A program made the translations under genes and the position numbers. From Argentina anserina (lineage: Eukaryota > Streptophyta > Magnoliopsida > Rosales > Rosaceae): a stretch of DNA of 64,000 nt. Below are positions 12,076-24,132 of this stretch, piece after piece. Each line of letters begins with the position of its first letter. Position 1 is the stretch's first letter. The stretch lies in assembly GCF_933775445.1 (NCBI RefSeq), contig NC_065878.1, forward strand, positions 23,138,395-23,202,394, read 5' to 3'. Below the pieces are notes generated by a model that made no database searches, had not been told where the DNA came from, and saw only the letters and a list, made by a program, of their open reading frames with translations.

Positions 12076-13829
12076 CTATTGGAAGTTCGACGCAGACCGG
12101 TTTTTGAGTTGTCTTTTTTTCTTACGCTTGTTTCGTTTCTCAGCAAACATGTCACCATGTCTCATTATCCAAAACCTCTCCAATTCTACTGCTGTTCGAC
12201 CCGGAATCCGACCAGCTATCAAATCCCACCTAAAACGAAGAACACGAAAGCTCACATCATCTTAACTCTTAAGGGTTTTGAACTCATGACTACTTCAAAG
12301 TTCAAATAGTTTCAGGCAGTTTAAGCTGAAGATAAAATGATATTGCATTATTGAAGTAGACAGATTATTACAGAAAAGAGAACACATTTATTTGTACTAC
12401 ATAATGAGCAAGCCTGGCTAGCTGCTATCAAACAATAAGATCACATGTGAATGTTAAGAGAGATGTCGGAGTGTGCTGTACGTTCAATATGTGGTCATGC
12501 TTGTGTAATGTAGTAAGCTTTGTGCACTGTACTTGGTAGGGAGGGTCATATTCTCTTTCTGTAGGCAGTGTTTTTATCTTGTGCAGGCTGCTAATGTCTT
12601 AATATTCCTATCAATCATATATATTCTCTATGTCAGATAGTTGCACATAATTCACTTCATGTTCGGGTTTATGATGAATTCAGGGGAAAGGACAGTTGGA
12701 TCAGCTTGATGTTGACCACAAAAACCAGCAGGATCCTTAGTGGACATAAAAATTTGGGAACAGACACAATTAAACATTAAGGAAAAAGAAAGAGACTCAT
12801 GACTAACAAAGTGGCCATATACTACAGGATCAAACCTATGGCTATAGATGAAAAGTGGTAGAACCAAACTGGTTTAGGAGAAAGGATTTGCAGAGAGACA
12901 GAAAGTAAAGAAGGTTCAAAACATAGTTTTTCATCGATAATGAGCCGCAGGGGCTGAAAGTACATTAATTAGAAGGTGTGGTCACAGCCACTGCAAACAA
13001 CCAAAATAGTCCTACATTCTAGGATTCCGAATATAGTAGCTGACATAGTCAAGACAGAGACATAAGCTGCAAAGAGGAGATAGTGGCATGTCTTAATGAT
13101 CATACTTAAGGAGAAATACAGAGGATTAGCTTAGAATTGGGAATGGTTCTACAACAAGTGAGTAAACGAAAAATGAAATATAGGAACCTCAATTCCCTGT
13201 ACATTTGACTTCCATCTCATCAGGGAAAAGAAGGGAATGAAGTAATATGTTACACCAATTCATCAAAGGAAAGATTTAAACTTTTATAGTAGTGTTATGA
13301 TTGTTTACCACCAAAAGATGTAGAATTGTAGATCGATCCCTAATTCCCTATCCTTTTCTCACTCATCACCTTTTAAAATAGACTGATAAAGAAGTTGTAA
13401 TTATTAATATGAATTATTCCGATCATCGATATGAATTATTCCGATCCCATGCATATTAGCAAACTTTGAGTTGATTACTAGTAATATGTTCCTCCATTTC
13501 TAAATGTTTAAGCTCTAAAACAGTGGTAAGATATCAAAAGTAACTACTGCAGCTAGCTAGCTTTAGAGATATTACCTTTCTCCAACGAGTCTATACATTC
13601 TATGGATGAGATCTTCTTCTTGCGCACTCATATGAATGAATTCCCACTCAATGCTAACAACCTCTGCATGCCAAACAATCCAGGAAGTAAAATTGTAGGT
13701 TTCCTAAGATCAGTGGAACTAAATTGAGTGCAGAAATCTAACATGTGGAAATGGATCGAGAAACTACTGCCAACCTTCAGACTGATCAGAAGTAGTGATT
13801 CTGGGTCGTTTCCGACGACTTCTGTCCAT
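12076..13829 (-). CDS. R3-type single-repeat MYB repressor, CPC/TRY/ETC family
   Basis: Three small exons on the minus strand: 13829-13775, 13663-13576 and 12229-12076, joined by GT-AG introns of 111 bp and 1346 bp, give 98 residues. The start is MDRSRRKRPRITTSDQSE. The MYB R3 repeat follows, with EWEFIHMSAQEEDLIHRMY, then WDLIAGRIPGRT in the last exon. The bHLH-contact pattern D-L-x2-R-x3-L-x6-L-x3-R is complete within DLIHRMYRLVGERWDLIAGR. A W-x-M motif (FWIMRH), needed for CPC movement between cells, is present. Proteins of this class lack an activation domain and compete with R2R3-MYBs for bHLH partners, which represses trichome, root-hair or anthocyanin programmes. Exon positions match the family. 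A TATTTATA (TATAAATA on the coding strand) lies at 13893-13900. Confidence 0.93.
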
Positions 13830-14028
13830 TGTTTGCATCAACCTTAGAAGTTAGAAAGAAAGGAAAAATGAATATGATCGAGAGGCCAGAAATATTTATA
13901 CAGAATAAATTGGATTAGGATCGAGTTTAGGACAGCTTGGAGAGGAGTAGAGGTGATAACAGATGCATGTGGTTATTGTGGTAGATGTAATATTTATACA
14001 CATCGATATGCTATAATTGAATCCACAT

Positions 14029-14322
14029 CGTTGAGAATATATATCTCATATTAGAAATTAAAACCTAATCGGTGGGTTTACGAGGATTTAGGTTACTTCA
14101 TCTATTGTTAATTGGTTTTGGATGTGAACTCCACATCACTTTATCATGGTATCAGAGCATGTGAAGCCTAAATAGTCACACGGACTCTACGGATTGTCTA
14201 CGTGTAAGGCTTGAAAATCTGTCATACATCCGGGAGCGTGTTAAGAATATACATCACACATTAGGAATTGAGACCTAATCTATAGGTTTATAAAAGTTTG
14301 TGAAATATAATCACCTTATCAC
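14029..14322 (+). mobile_element. TRIM-type miniature LTR retrotransposon, decayed
   Basis: Two related direct repeats bracket a short interior: GTTGAGAATATATATC at 14030 and GTTAAGAATATACATC at 14240, each followed by similar text (ACCTAATC, GGTTTA). The first repeat ends at TTATCA and is followed by TGGTATCAGAGC at 14147-14158, the primer-binding site matching initiator methionine tRNA. The second repeat is shortened. There is no coding capacity. It sits about 200 bp upstream of the R3-MYB start codon. Confidence 0.8.
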
Positions 14323-14924
14323 ATATGAACTAATACTAGGGGAAAAGTAAATGCCACAACCACAAAGGCACAAAATTTGGAATAGTATTAGGTCCCATGC
14401 CAACAAATTAAGAAATTGCGACTGTTTGTGTTGTTTGCGGACACTTGACACTTGACTCCTAGTCTATGTAGACTTGTAGTGGAAAAACGTATCACAGGAA
14501 GCAAGGAAGAAAGAGCAGTATTTTGTTTTGGCAACAAATAGAGATATATAAACAAAACAAACAATTCGATGCAGCTTTATCCCAATTCCCAAAAGGATAA
14601 TCTACATCTTAACCTTTGTCAGCATCTACATGCAATGTGAATACAAACCAGTACATTCTCTCCTCAGGCTTTTACAGTTTAAATAAGTGGATCATCTGGC
14701 TTCTGCCATCATCAAAGTTAAGTATGCATTTTTCCGAAGCCAATCAAGCCATTCTATATGTAAGTTTAGAGCATAGTTTATCCTCTTTATTCACAATGGT
14801 GTATAATTAAACTTTTAACTCTTTAAGTTTAGCGCATGGTTCGTACATGGTTCTTTTTACCCTAAACTCCTTCACAAAACAAAAAACAAAAAGCACAGTT
14901 GTACTTGGACACGATGATTATCAA
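14323..14924. other. Intergenic sequence between TRIM and hAT element
   Basis: AT-rich, with no supported open frame or recognised element. It ends in the left copy of the 8-bp duplication of the next element. Confidence 0.4.
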
Positions 14925-15341
14925 CAGGGCTGGTCCATCATATTTGGAGGCTAATGCAATTTTTTTTTCAGGCCCTACATTTATTATGTAATTTTATAGA
15001 GTATTTCGAAAAAAATAATAGAGATAGTAAAATATATATATAGTATGACAAGATGATTTTGAGAGAGAGAGAAAATAGTATAGAGTGATCAAATATTAAA
15101 GAAGTGGCATACAAAAAAAGGATACGAGACATCACAATTGAAAATGTGAATTGTAAGAATCGAACTCCTTACCTCAAGAAGCTTAAAAAACATAAACATT
15201 TAGTTTGCCAACTGAACAATAGAATAATTTGTGCTTAACTAGCAATGACAAAAATATATATTAATTCCCATATAATATAAAAATCATCCAAGGCCCTCCC
15301 GGAAGTTGAAGGCCATGTGCACACCTCATAAGCCGTCCCTG
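14925..15341. mobile_element. hAT-type MITE with perfect 8-bp target-site duplication
   Basis: It begins CAGGGCTGGTCC and ends GCCGTCCCTG, inverted ends with a CAGGG terminus typical of hAT elements. ATTATCAA flanks it exactly on both sides (14917-14924 and 15342-15349). The 417-bp interior is AT-rich, carries AGGCCCTAC/AAGGCCCTCCC near the two ends, and has no coding capacity. Confidence 0.85.
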
Positions 15342-15380
15342 ATTATCAACAACATTATGGGTAGAGATGGGTGATGAAAC

Positions 15381-15957
15381 TAGAGGTGTCAAACAGGCTG
15401 GGGCTAGCCTGACCCGACCCATTTTAAGCGGACCAAAACCGTATCCTTGCCGGGCTCGGGCACGCTTATTTATTTTTCGTGCCGGGGTCGGGTTGGCCTA
15501 TTTGTTTAAATATTAAGCCAAGCCCATGTCGGGCTAGGCTCGGGCCCGTGCCGGGTCAAGAAGCAAGTCGGCTCGGTCCATTAGCTTTATAAGACACAAT
15601 TAACATTAAAAAATTGTGTGATTATAATATTTATTTTTAAAATGCTACAAAACATTTGATAACTTATTTCTAAAACGTTACATATGTCAAACTATGACTT
15701 TTTAATCAATATTTTGATGATATTTGTGACATAATGTAACTAATTATGAAATAAACAAGAGGTTTATATTTAAAATGTCTAATATTTAATTCTCATTATT
15801 ATAATTATTTAAATATTTATATAAATAATATAAAATTATGTGTTTAACGGACGAACCTATGAATTTATTATGTCCAGGCCGTGCCGAGCCAAAAAATGAC
15901 TCGAACTAGACCGGACATGTGCCGGACTCGGGTGTTTTGGCCCACTTGCCACCTCTA
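15381..15957. mobile_element. hAT-type MITE with TAGAGGTG ends
   Basis: The left end TAGAGGTGTCAA and right end TTGCCACCTCTA are inverted repeats with one mismatch in twelve, a widespread plant hAT terminus. GC-rich CGGGCTCGGGC and GTGCCGGGTC blocks occur near both ends around an AT-rich core. The flanks GATGAAAC and AAATAAAC match at five of eight positions, so the duplication is decayed. No coding capacity. Confidence 0.75.
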
Positions 15958-17862
15958 AAATAAACTATATGTCTTTTAGGTAATGATGACCTAGCTAGCT
16001 AGATAGTAGAGAAAAGGAGCCCAATGCATGCCTTGCTGTACAGTTATTTTCCAATATATATCGCAACCAAAATAGGCATAGGTGCATAGCAGTCATCGAT
16101 CATTATACTTATATGATACTTATATGACCTAAAGAAATTTCAAGACTAAATATTTCTGGACACAAAGAAAACGTCAGGCATATTTGATTCTCAAAAGAGC
16201 CCTATGAAAACAAGATCTTTTGCAATTCAAATCTCAAACTTTTTATGATAGCTAGCTAGAAGTGGAGGAAGAGAAAAGGAAAAGACCCCCGGAACTCCCA
16301 AATCCAGTTTGTCCGATTGAGGAATCCATCATTGGATTCTTGTTCTCAATGATCATAGGGAAGAATAATGGTCTAACCGCTCTAACGTATGAAGATATTT
16401 ATCATATTGGTTAGTACATATATATTAATGTGTCCGTCCTAATATGCAAGGATAATACGCAAAGTACCCCTTTACTCTAATTGTCCGTCCTAATATGATG
16501 ATTAGAGTAAGATCTGCTTGTGCTCTTTCGAAACCCCTGAATGAGCACAAATTTTGCAGTGATACTGTAGTAATACGCAGCAATACCTAGTGGTTTATCA
16601 TTCCAATCATAATTTGACATGTAAAATTTAAGAGAAAATTAGATATAAGCTCAACATTAAAGCCCCCTTTTTAAAATACATTCACACCCAATTTTCTTTC
16701 AATCTATACCCAAAATCTTTTATTATCAATATTTATTCATTTTCTAAATGTCTGATCTACCTTTCTGATACATAAAAAGTTATATTAAATTATTTTCTTA
16801 CTTTTGAGTTTTTACATCTATTTGAATATGGAATTAATGAATTTAGTTCAAAATTGTTTCATTGTTTTAAATTCATATTACAACTTCAATCTATATATAC
16901 ACTCATCATTGAACTATTCAGTTTTGCAAGCTTTTCGTATCTCTTTGTTGTTATTCTTCCATCAATCTATCCAATTTTGTAAAGTTTACACAATTTTTGT
17001 TTTTTAAGCAATAGGAGCTAGTGAAACGAAGATTATATAAGAAATTCTTATCGTGAGGTACGTACACATCTTTGTTTTTGAATGACATTTTATTTTCTTC
17101 ATGTTAGATATATTATAACATAAAAATCGATTGTAAGAGGTATAATATTATTTTTTGGGATGAGAAGCATGTGTATATACACTACAAAATCTAATAAAGA
17201 GGTACATTAAAATTATATATATATATATATATATACATGTTTTCCTCGATAAGAGGTACAGTATAAAATTTTCCTATGTCAAGAAAATGATCCTAATCTT
17301 TAGGTTGAAATTAAAAGAGATACATATTAACTAGGTTTTCTCGTACCTATTAATCAGGTTAACAATGTTAACTTCTACCTTATAAAGAGATGAATGAATA
17401 TAGAAAAATTAGTGTTGCAAATAACACCTACCAATTTTCAAGTTTCCTCTTTAAAAATTTACCTTTAAGATAGATAATTTAAATTACCAAAACATAAGTA
17501 TTACATTCATTATCTATCTTAATTTAAATTAAAATTGCAAACAGAATTTCTATAAGTTTAGCAATAATAATGAGTCACAAGCAATCTACAATTAGGTATT
17601 TAAAAGAGACTTTAATTCACTATAGTTGACTAATCAGATTTAAATAGTGGCAACTTATGTAATTCTTATTAAAACGAAAGACAATTTATAAGCTTAATTG
17701 ACAATATTTGAGAGAAAGTTAGAATTAAATAATATGTGGGTTTATTTTAAAAACATGGGTAAAAAATGGGTGTAAAACTAAATACCCCAAGATTTAATTA
17801 GAAAAATTATATTTATGCTATTTTGTCAAAGACTATTTTGAGTTTTTTTTTCTAAAACCTTA

Positions 17863-17911
17863 CACCCTACACTCTACCCTAAACCCTAAATTTTAAACTC
17901 TAAACCCGAAA
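17863..17911. repeat. Degenerate telomere-like (CCCTAAA) patch
   Basis: The segment contains ACCCTAAACCCTAAATTTTAA and neighbouring variants (ACACTCTACCCTAAA, TCTAAACCC). Only about two exact plant telomere units are present. It may be a short interstitial telomeric relic or a chance AT-rich variant. Confidence 0.5.
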
Positions 17912-18310
17912 TCTTAGTTTAAAATCATCAATATCCATGAAGGTTATTTCACAAATACTTAAAATATGTTAAATTATAATTTTAGTATAATAAATTCACG
18001 TGTCAATATATAACAGATAAGGATGACCACTAGTCATTATCATATGGTTTTAGGAAAACATATAAAAATTATCCTATTTGCTATAATGTATACCTCCTAT
18101 AAGTTTTGTAAAAATTAATTTCATATTTTACCCTCTACAAAATATTCAATTTGATATTGAAAACTTCCAATTTCCTACTCTCTCTTTCACGCTACTTGTA
18201 ATCATCAATTGATTTAAATACTAACATTTTTTTCTTAATTCTTATGCTTGGGGTTTTCATATTCCTTCTTCCTACACCAACTGATCTCACTTTGAAAATT
18301 CTCACCTACA

Positions 18311-18317
<7 letters not shown>

Positions 18318-18355
<38 letters not shown>
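18318..18355. repeat. (CT)n microsatellite
   Basis: A pure CT run of about 36 bases in a gene-free region; the open frame across it is not convincing as a gene. Confidence 0.95.
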
Positions 18356-18358
<3 letters not shown>

Positions 18359-18663
18359 ATATAGAAATCCCAGGTATTCATTGTATCCGGCCAATTGTTA
18401 ATGGCTTTCAGGAACTAAAACATGGCTTGATTTTCATATTGAAGACGCAAATGACTGAAATTAATCTATGGCCATGTAGAGACGTTTATATGGAAGAAAA
18501 CATGGAAATATCCAGATTGAGATTTTAATCGGAGGCACTAATCAATTGAGGAGAGATCACATTGGCGGCTGGTTTTGGGTTGGTTTTGGGTTGCACCATT
18601 TCACAGTTGAGGTTGCTCGAACATGATCTCCCCAAAGCCATTATCAGTTTGCTATTTTGTTAG

Positions 18664-19496
18664 GGAAAATTTTACTACTAGTACATGAAATAACGCCGAC
18701 TATAAATTTATATACACGAAATTCCAAAACTTAAATATCAGGTACACTAACTTAGAACCACGATCCACAAACGGTGCATGCCGTTAATAACGTTGTGAGC
18801 TCTTATGCCATTAATCCCAAATTATAGGGTAATATTGTATTTCAGCCAACTCTCTCTAATTCCATAATTCACACTCTCAATTTGAATCTGTTATTTGCTC
18901 ATTACCAAGAGCACTTGGCAATTTACAGCCAGATCTAAGAAAATCCTTCACAAAACCCACACAGAGAGAAAGACAACATCAACCCAGCTAAAAATTCGCC
19001 ATCCCTGACTCTGTCAGCGCCTATAAAATTTTCCCTTTCACGATCAAGGGAGAGGAAATCAATGATGTATCTGATTGTGTTGCAAACTTGCAAGTGAGTT
19101 TTGACATAGGCTTTTAGAGTTTTAGTTCAAATCTTCAAGTAGGAAGGTGATGTCGCTGACTCGCTGTCAACAAGGATGTCATAGATGGTAGAAAGAAGGA
19201 TATTGGGGGAGAGCTTGTTGGATTCATATGGTTAAAGAAGAAGAAGTTGAGGTGGAAATTGAGTAAAGAGGCTACAATGTTTATGAGATTAACTGATTAG
19301 GGAGGAAATAGATGGGGAGAGACCAAAATATCCCTCAAATTATGCTAGGTGGTATATCAACTAACCATGTCATTAACGGCGTACACTAATAGTTAGTCAA
19401 AGTTATAAGTTTGTCTACTAATGTTTAAGATTTGTAATTTGGTGTATTGAAATTCAGTGGCCGTTTTTTACGTACTATTAGTAAAAAAAAAAATCC
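18664..19496. mobile_element. Mutator-like non-autonomous element
   Basis: ATTTTGTTAG occurs at 18654-18663 and 19497-19506, directly flanking the segment. A 9-10 bp duplication points to a Mutator-like element. The ends are imperfect inverted repeats: TTTTACTACTAGTACATGAA on the left and TTTTTTACTAATAGTACGTA read inward from the right, continuing into AACGCCGACT and AACGGCCACT. The 833-bp interior has no transposase. Whether it carries captured gene pieces cannot be told by eye. Confidence 0.75.
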
Positions 19497-19506
19497 ATTT
19501 TGTTAG

Positions 19507-22120
19507 AGCGTAAAACAGGAATATAATTTTTGCAAAAAATGAAGGAGGTTGAATAACGAATTTAGAGGTATAACAAGAATCACCCAGAAATTAAAAAAAA
19601 AGGAAGGAAAAATTGTCCAGGAGCCCAATTCATACAATGGGGAGCCTAGTAGCAAAACGTAATAATGCAATAAATTGGGCAATTATGCCTTTCCGAGTTT
19701 TGACTACCACTAGAAATGACTAGAAGATTCGGTTCGACATTTTTCACTTATCATATTTGAGTATCGATGAATCATGGTTAGATGAATCCCCACCAGTATA
19801 TGATACACAGTCATACACTATAATTTGGAACTAGTTTGAAATCAATGTATCATGTGCTCTCACGAAGAAATTGTGGATCGATGAATAATAATAAAGATAA
19901 TAATGAAGAGGAAAGAACACACATCAAAAATAAATATCAAGAATAACAAAGGTCAACAAATAGGATAGATTTGGCTCTTGAGCTAAGTGGGAATGTCTTT
20001 TTCATTTGAGATGCACAAGTCACAAGTGTGATTGCCCCTGCAGCAAGCAAAAGGGAAAACAGTCTACTCAGTATGAAGTAATTCCCATAAATCCTCATAT
20101 ATCTATAAAATTGGAAACAAAAGAAAGGAAAAGAAACTATTCTCAACATTTATTCACCTGTAAAGCAGAACAGAGAACATAACGTAAAGATTATGATCCA
20201 AAATGACAAAGTCTACAGCTTAAGAAGACATATTCTTGTTTCCAATTTCCAAATCAGTAGGACTTGAATGTAGAAACCATTTACTTAATGCTCATACATA
20301 ACAAAAGGACATGACCTACAGAAAGGGCACCCTATTCTTTCTGAAAAAAGCCCCAGGTTCATGATCTATGCCGGGCTAAGGTTGAGATTTTCATGTTTCA
20401 GAAATTGAACTTTTTTGTTGCTAGAATGTATGTTTTACTTCACATCTACATAGATCATGAATGAAAATGATATATCAATGCATATGCTCGACATCACCAA
20501 CAGACTGCATTTTATCAAATGTTTCTTTTCAGTAGAGAATATATTCTGAATTCTCAACTGATAATAAATTCATCATTTGCTGGAAAGTAGAAACCACAAA
20601 TTCACAACTAACACTACCAATCAATCGAGCACGAGAATCCACTTTGGTTAGAGATCATGGAACTTGCATTAGTTAGATTACAGCAACCCAGTGACTAATC
20701 AATTCTTTGATTGATCAGCACTAATCAGCAAGTGGGTGTTCAAACCATGCATTTGCCAACAGTTTTCACTTTCCTCTTATATATTATCAAGAACTGTACA
20801 TGCATATGATACATATGAAATGAAACATTGAATCCCAAACCCAGTGTTGGCTTTTAAAATATATTTGAATTTCTATAAAGCAAAGTTCCAAAGACAGATG
20901 TGTGAATGTGGGACACCCAAATGCATGCTTAGCTTACCTCATAATCCTCAAAAACCAATCAATCCAACTCCCACCAAAATAATAGCAGCAAATGCCAAAT
21001 GGTTTCCTTCATCATCCAAAAAACAAGAAAAAGCAATTTAAATAAACAAAACAGGATACCTCCACTTTGATCTTTGGATATAAAAACCAGATATTTGACT
21101 GGGAGGGATTTAAAATTTCCCTTCCATCAGCTTTATCCTTTGTTTGATTCAGAACCAGGAGGTTTAGAATTAAAATTTTATAGTCCTTTCAGGAAAGAAT
21201 TAACCCAAACATTTTAGTTGGAATAGTATGGATTCCATAAGAAAACTTGTTCTTCACCTGCTAGTTCTAGTTAGAAGCAGTAGTGATGTAAGATTCTGTG
21301 AGTGGAATAATCAATGACCAGCTAATCATTTATGTTCTTTCAAAGGATAAATATCTCGGTGCAATTTAGCTGCAATAAAATAGCGACAATTATACAGGAA
21401 CACCTACATTATAATTTAACAAGTTGATAGTTAACATCTGATTTTCTTTCAACGAATAGTCAATTACTTTTTGAATAAGTCAATAGCAAGAACTACTTTT
21501 GTTAAAATAGAGGATCCAGCTGACCAGCTCCTGCACTCATTTACTATTAGTAAGGTTTTTGAGTAGTCCCTGGTTACGGATAATGGAAACCACATCACCA
21601 AAGAAAACACTAAGCAGCACTTCTAGTTATATATGCTTAATTACTACTACAAGCACAAATATTGACAAAATAGATGCATGTTTTAGAACGAAAAAGGCAC
21701 ATGCCACTTAATAGGCTTTTACTTAATATGCATATGGCTTGAATTACCAAATCAATCCTAAAAGTGGATGGAAATCAATAATATGATCTGCCAATCACTG
21801 GAGAAACAAAAACAACTAGCAATCCTGCTCATGTGCTGTTCTCTGATCTAACTCAATGTCAAAAACTAACACAAGTCTACAAAAATCACTGTCTGCGTTA
21901 AATAATTAAGTTGAAGCAATGAAAAAGCTTGAAACTTGATAGTGCCAGTTATTTTCGTCCACAAGTTTTTAAAGATACATGCAGCACTTCTAGTACGTAC
22001 TAGTCCATGCAGTTTTCTATATTCTCTTCTTATCTGTCTATATATACACATCAGTTGTAGTCTTAGTTGTTTGTCTTCTAGGTTTGTGTTGATATTAACT
22101 GTTTTCTCAGGGCGCGAAAC
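19507..22120. other. Intergenic region upstream of the SWEET gene
   Basis: AT-rich with scattered short open frames, none of which I recognise. The proximal part (21.9-22.1 kb) is probably the SWEET promoter, with a TATATATA at about 22038-22045. Confidence 0.4.
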
Positions 22121-23426
22121 ATGGGAGAGAGGCTGCGATTGGCAATTGGAGTGATGGGTATTTCACTACTATGTTTATTTATTTCATTACTGATAGGATT
22201 CTAAATGACTAGTAGGCAACCAGTGAATACATCATGTTGATTTGCATGCTGTTCCGTTTCATGCAGGAAATGCTGCTTCTTTGTTGCTTTATTCGACTCC
22301 CATGTAAAATTGTCTACACACTGCTAATTTCCTACACTAAATACTTTGATTTGATTTAATCCAGAGAAAATTTCATGGTTGGTTTTGATCAATCAGTTTA
22401 ATATATGCTTTGTAGATTGACTATGTCAAGGATCATAAGGAAGAAAAATACGGAGGAGTTTTCATGTGTACCTTACATCAGTGCACTGCTCAACTGTCTC
22501 CTGTATACTTGGTATGGATTGCCTGTTGTAAGCTGCGGCTGGGAAAACTTCCCAGTGGTTTCCATCAATGGTCTAGGAATTCTTCTCGAGTTCTCGTTCA
22601 TTCTCATATACTTCTGGTTTGCTTCACCTACAAGAAAGGCAAGTTTAATGTTTCAGTATGGAACTTTCTGGTCAAGTATGTAGGGGCATGAAATCACTAA
22701 TCTACAATGTATGCATGAGTAATTTTATATGATCAAATGTGTAATTCATAATTGCAGATGAAGGTAATTGCAATTCTGATACCTGTTATCATCTTGTTCT
22801 GCATCACCGTGAGCATCTCAACCTTTGTTTTCAATGACCACCACCATCGCAAGGTACTCGTTGGAAGTCTAGGGCTGGTAGCTTCTGTAACCATGTATGG
22901 TTCTCCACTAATAGTAGTGGTAAGTTATCTATTCTTGAACTGCTCACCGATGAATTTAACAAATTCTTTTATCTGTTTGTTTTCAAATTCATTATTCTCA
23001 AAATCCTGCCTCCCTCTTGTTATGAATAACAATTGCAGAAGCAAGTGATTGTAACAAAGAGTGTTGAATTCATGCCATTCTACTTGTCTTTCTTCTCATT
23101 CCTCTCTAGTTCACTTTGGATGGCATACGGTCTACTGGGTCATGATCTCTTTCTTGCGGTTTGTATAACTTTAATCTAAAACAGTTTTTACAAAGTAACA
23201 AATCGAAGTATGAGAAGGAACTAACACAATATTTTTATTTACTTGGCAGTCACCTAATCTGGTTGGAAGCCCATTAGGCATATTTCAACTACTGCTCTAC
23301 TGCAAGTACAGGAAAAGGGTAAAGAAAGCTGTAGAATCACCAAACAAATGGGATCTTGAAGAGAATGATGAAAAATCTAATGAAGTGCAGATTGTGATTG
23401 GTGAAAGTGCAAATGGCAAAAGTTGA
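22121..23426 (+). CDS. SWEET3: SWEET sugar transporter, SWEET3-like
   Basis: Six exons (22121-22157, 22267-22303, 22416-22638, 22758-22919, 23039-23158, 23250-23426) encode 251 residues. The first two exons are only 37 nt each. The protein starts [19 protein letters not shown] and carries two MtN3/saliva triple-helix repeats: [20 protein letters not shown] and the P-x-x-x-Y-TWYG-type segment in the first, and [20 protein letters not shown] with [10 protein letters not shown] in the second. That gives the seven spans typical of SWEETs, which export sugars passively across the plasma membrane. Sequence is closest, from memory, to Arabidopsis SWEET3. Intron 3 has a GC donor (AAG|GCAAGT) and a normal CAG acceptor at 22755-22757; reading it as an intron restores [13 protein letters not shown], as in homologues. 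The hydrophilic tail is acidic. Confidence 0.93.
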
Positions 23427-24132
23427 AGAACGTGTTAAATAAAATTAATCCTCCATCCCTTTCTGTCATGTTTTGTCAAACAGTTTAGGTCTCTAAGCAT
23501 AATAGCTATATATCTGGACCATGGACTCTATGGAGGGCTGAAAAACTAGCCTGTCACCTCATTATTATCAATAACTATCAGAGAAAACAGTGAAAGCAGC
23601 TAAAATGTAACTAAAGAGCTCTTGTTGTAATATAAATTTCTTATATGTAGTGAGCACAACTTCAAACGATAGTGAGAAAAATTTCTTTTATCCCCTGAAC
23701 AAACAAAATTACTAATTTCCAGAGAGTTGACATTACCTCGGAAATTGAAGAATGATAAAGAAAAAGAGCAGTCTCTATGGCAGCATCAACACTAAGATTT
23801 TATGGGAAGTCAAGAAGAGTACCTCAGCTCAATTCTCCTGTGCATGAAGAGTTATCTTCGCAATGAATATATCCTGTGAACCTATCCAGCCTTTACATAT
23901 ATCTGCAGGTTAGCTCATGTACACTACCCAAAAATGAGAACTGTGGAACTTAAACAAGAAAACAAATTCTATGTTCAGCTAGAAACTAAACACCAGTAAA
24001 GAAACTCAATTAACAAAACCCATATGTATTGCAGAGGAAAAGATCAATTAAACAGCTGCTGTAAATGCGGTCAGTGAATTATGTTGCGTACATAGAACTA
24101 GAGTTTACTGTTGGCATATGAACAGAACCAAA
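23427..24132. other. Convergent intergenic region, SWEET and PPR 3' flanks
   Basis: No supported coding sequence. Probable 3' UTRs on each side. The region is otherwise unremarkable. Confidence 0.4.

Larger units (their letters stand above)
15958..18663. other. Gene-free AT-rich region
   Basis: No supported gene. It holds a (TA)n run at about 17215-17235, a degenerate telomere-like patch at 17863-17911 and a CT microsatellite at 18318-18355. An isolated CACTACAAAAT at 17180 looks like a CACTA-transposon end but has no partner. Confidence 0.45.

Noticed and set aside
17180..17190. CACTACAAAAT resembling the end of a CACTA transposon
   Set aside because: No matching inverted TTTTGTAGTG end and no 3-bp duplication were found nearby.
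16620..17830. Possible large inverted repeat with CACCCA-TTTT blocks at both sides
   Set aside because: The matches are short, AT-rich and not collinear enough to define element ends.
18244..18528. 94-codon frame spanning a CT microsatellite
   Set aside because: Its length comes from the repeat, which translates to Leu-Ser without stops. No conserved motif or splice context.
19937..20149. 70-codon minus frame containing a hydrophobic stretch
   Set aside because: No family resemblance, no splice partners and no neighbouring exons that I could connect.
22405..22415. Alternative SWEET start in exon 3 from an open frame beginning before the exon
   Set aside because: The first two 37-nt exons supply the conserved [19 protein letters not shown] start with perfect splice phases.
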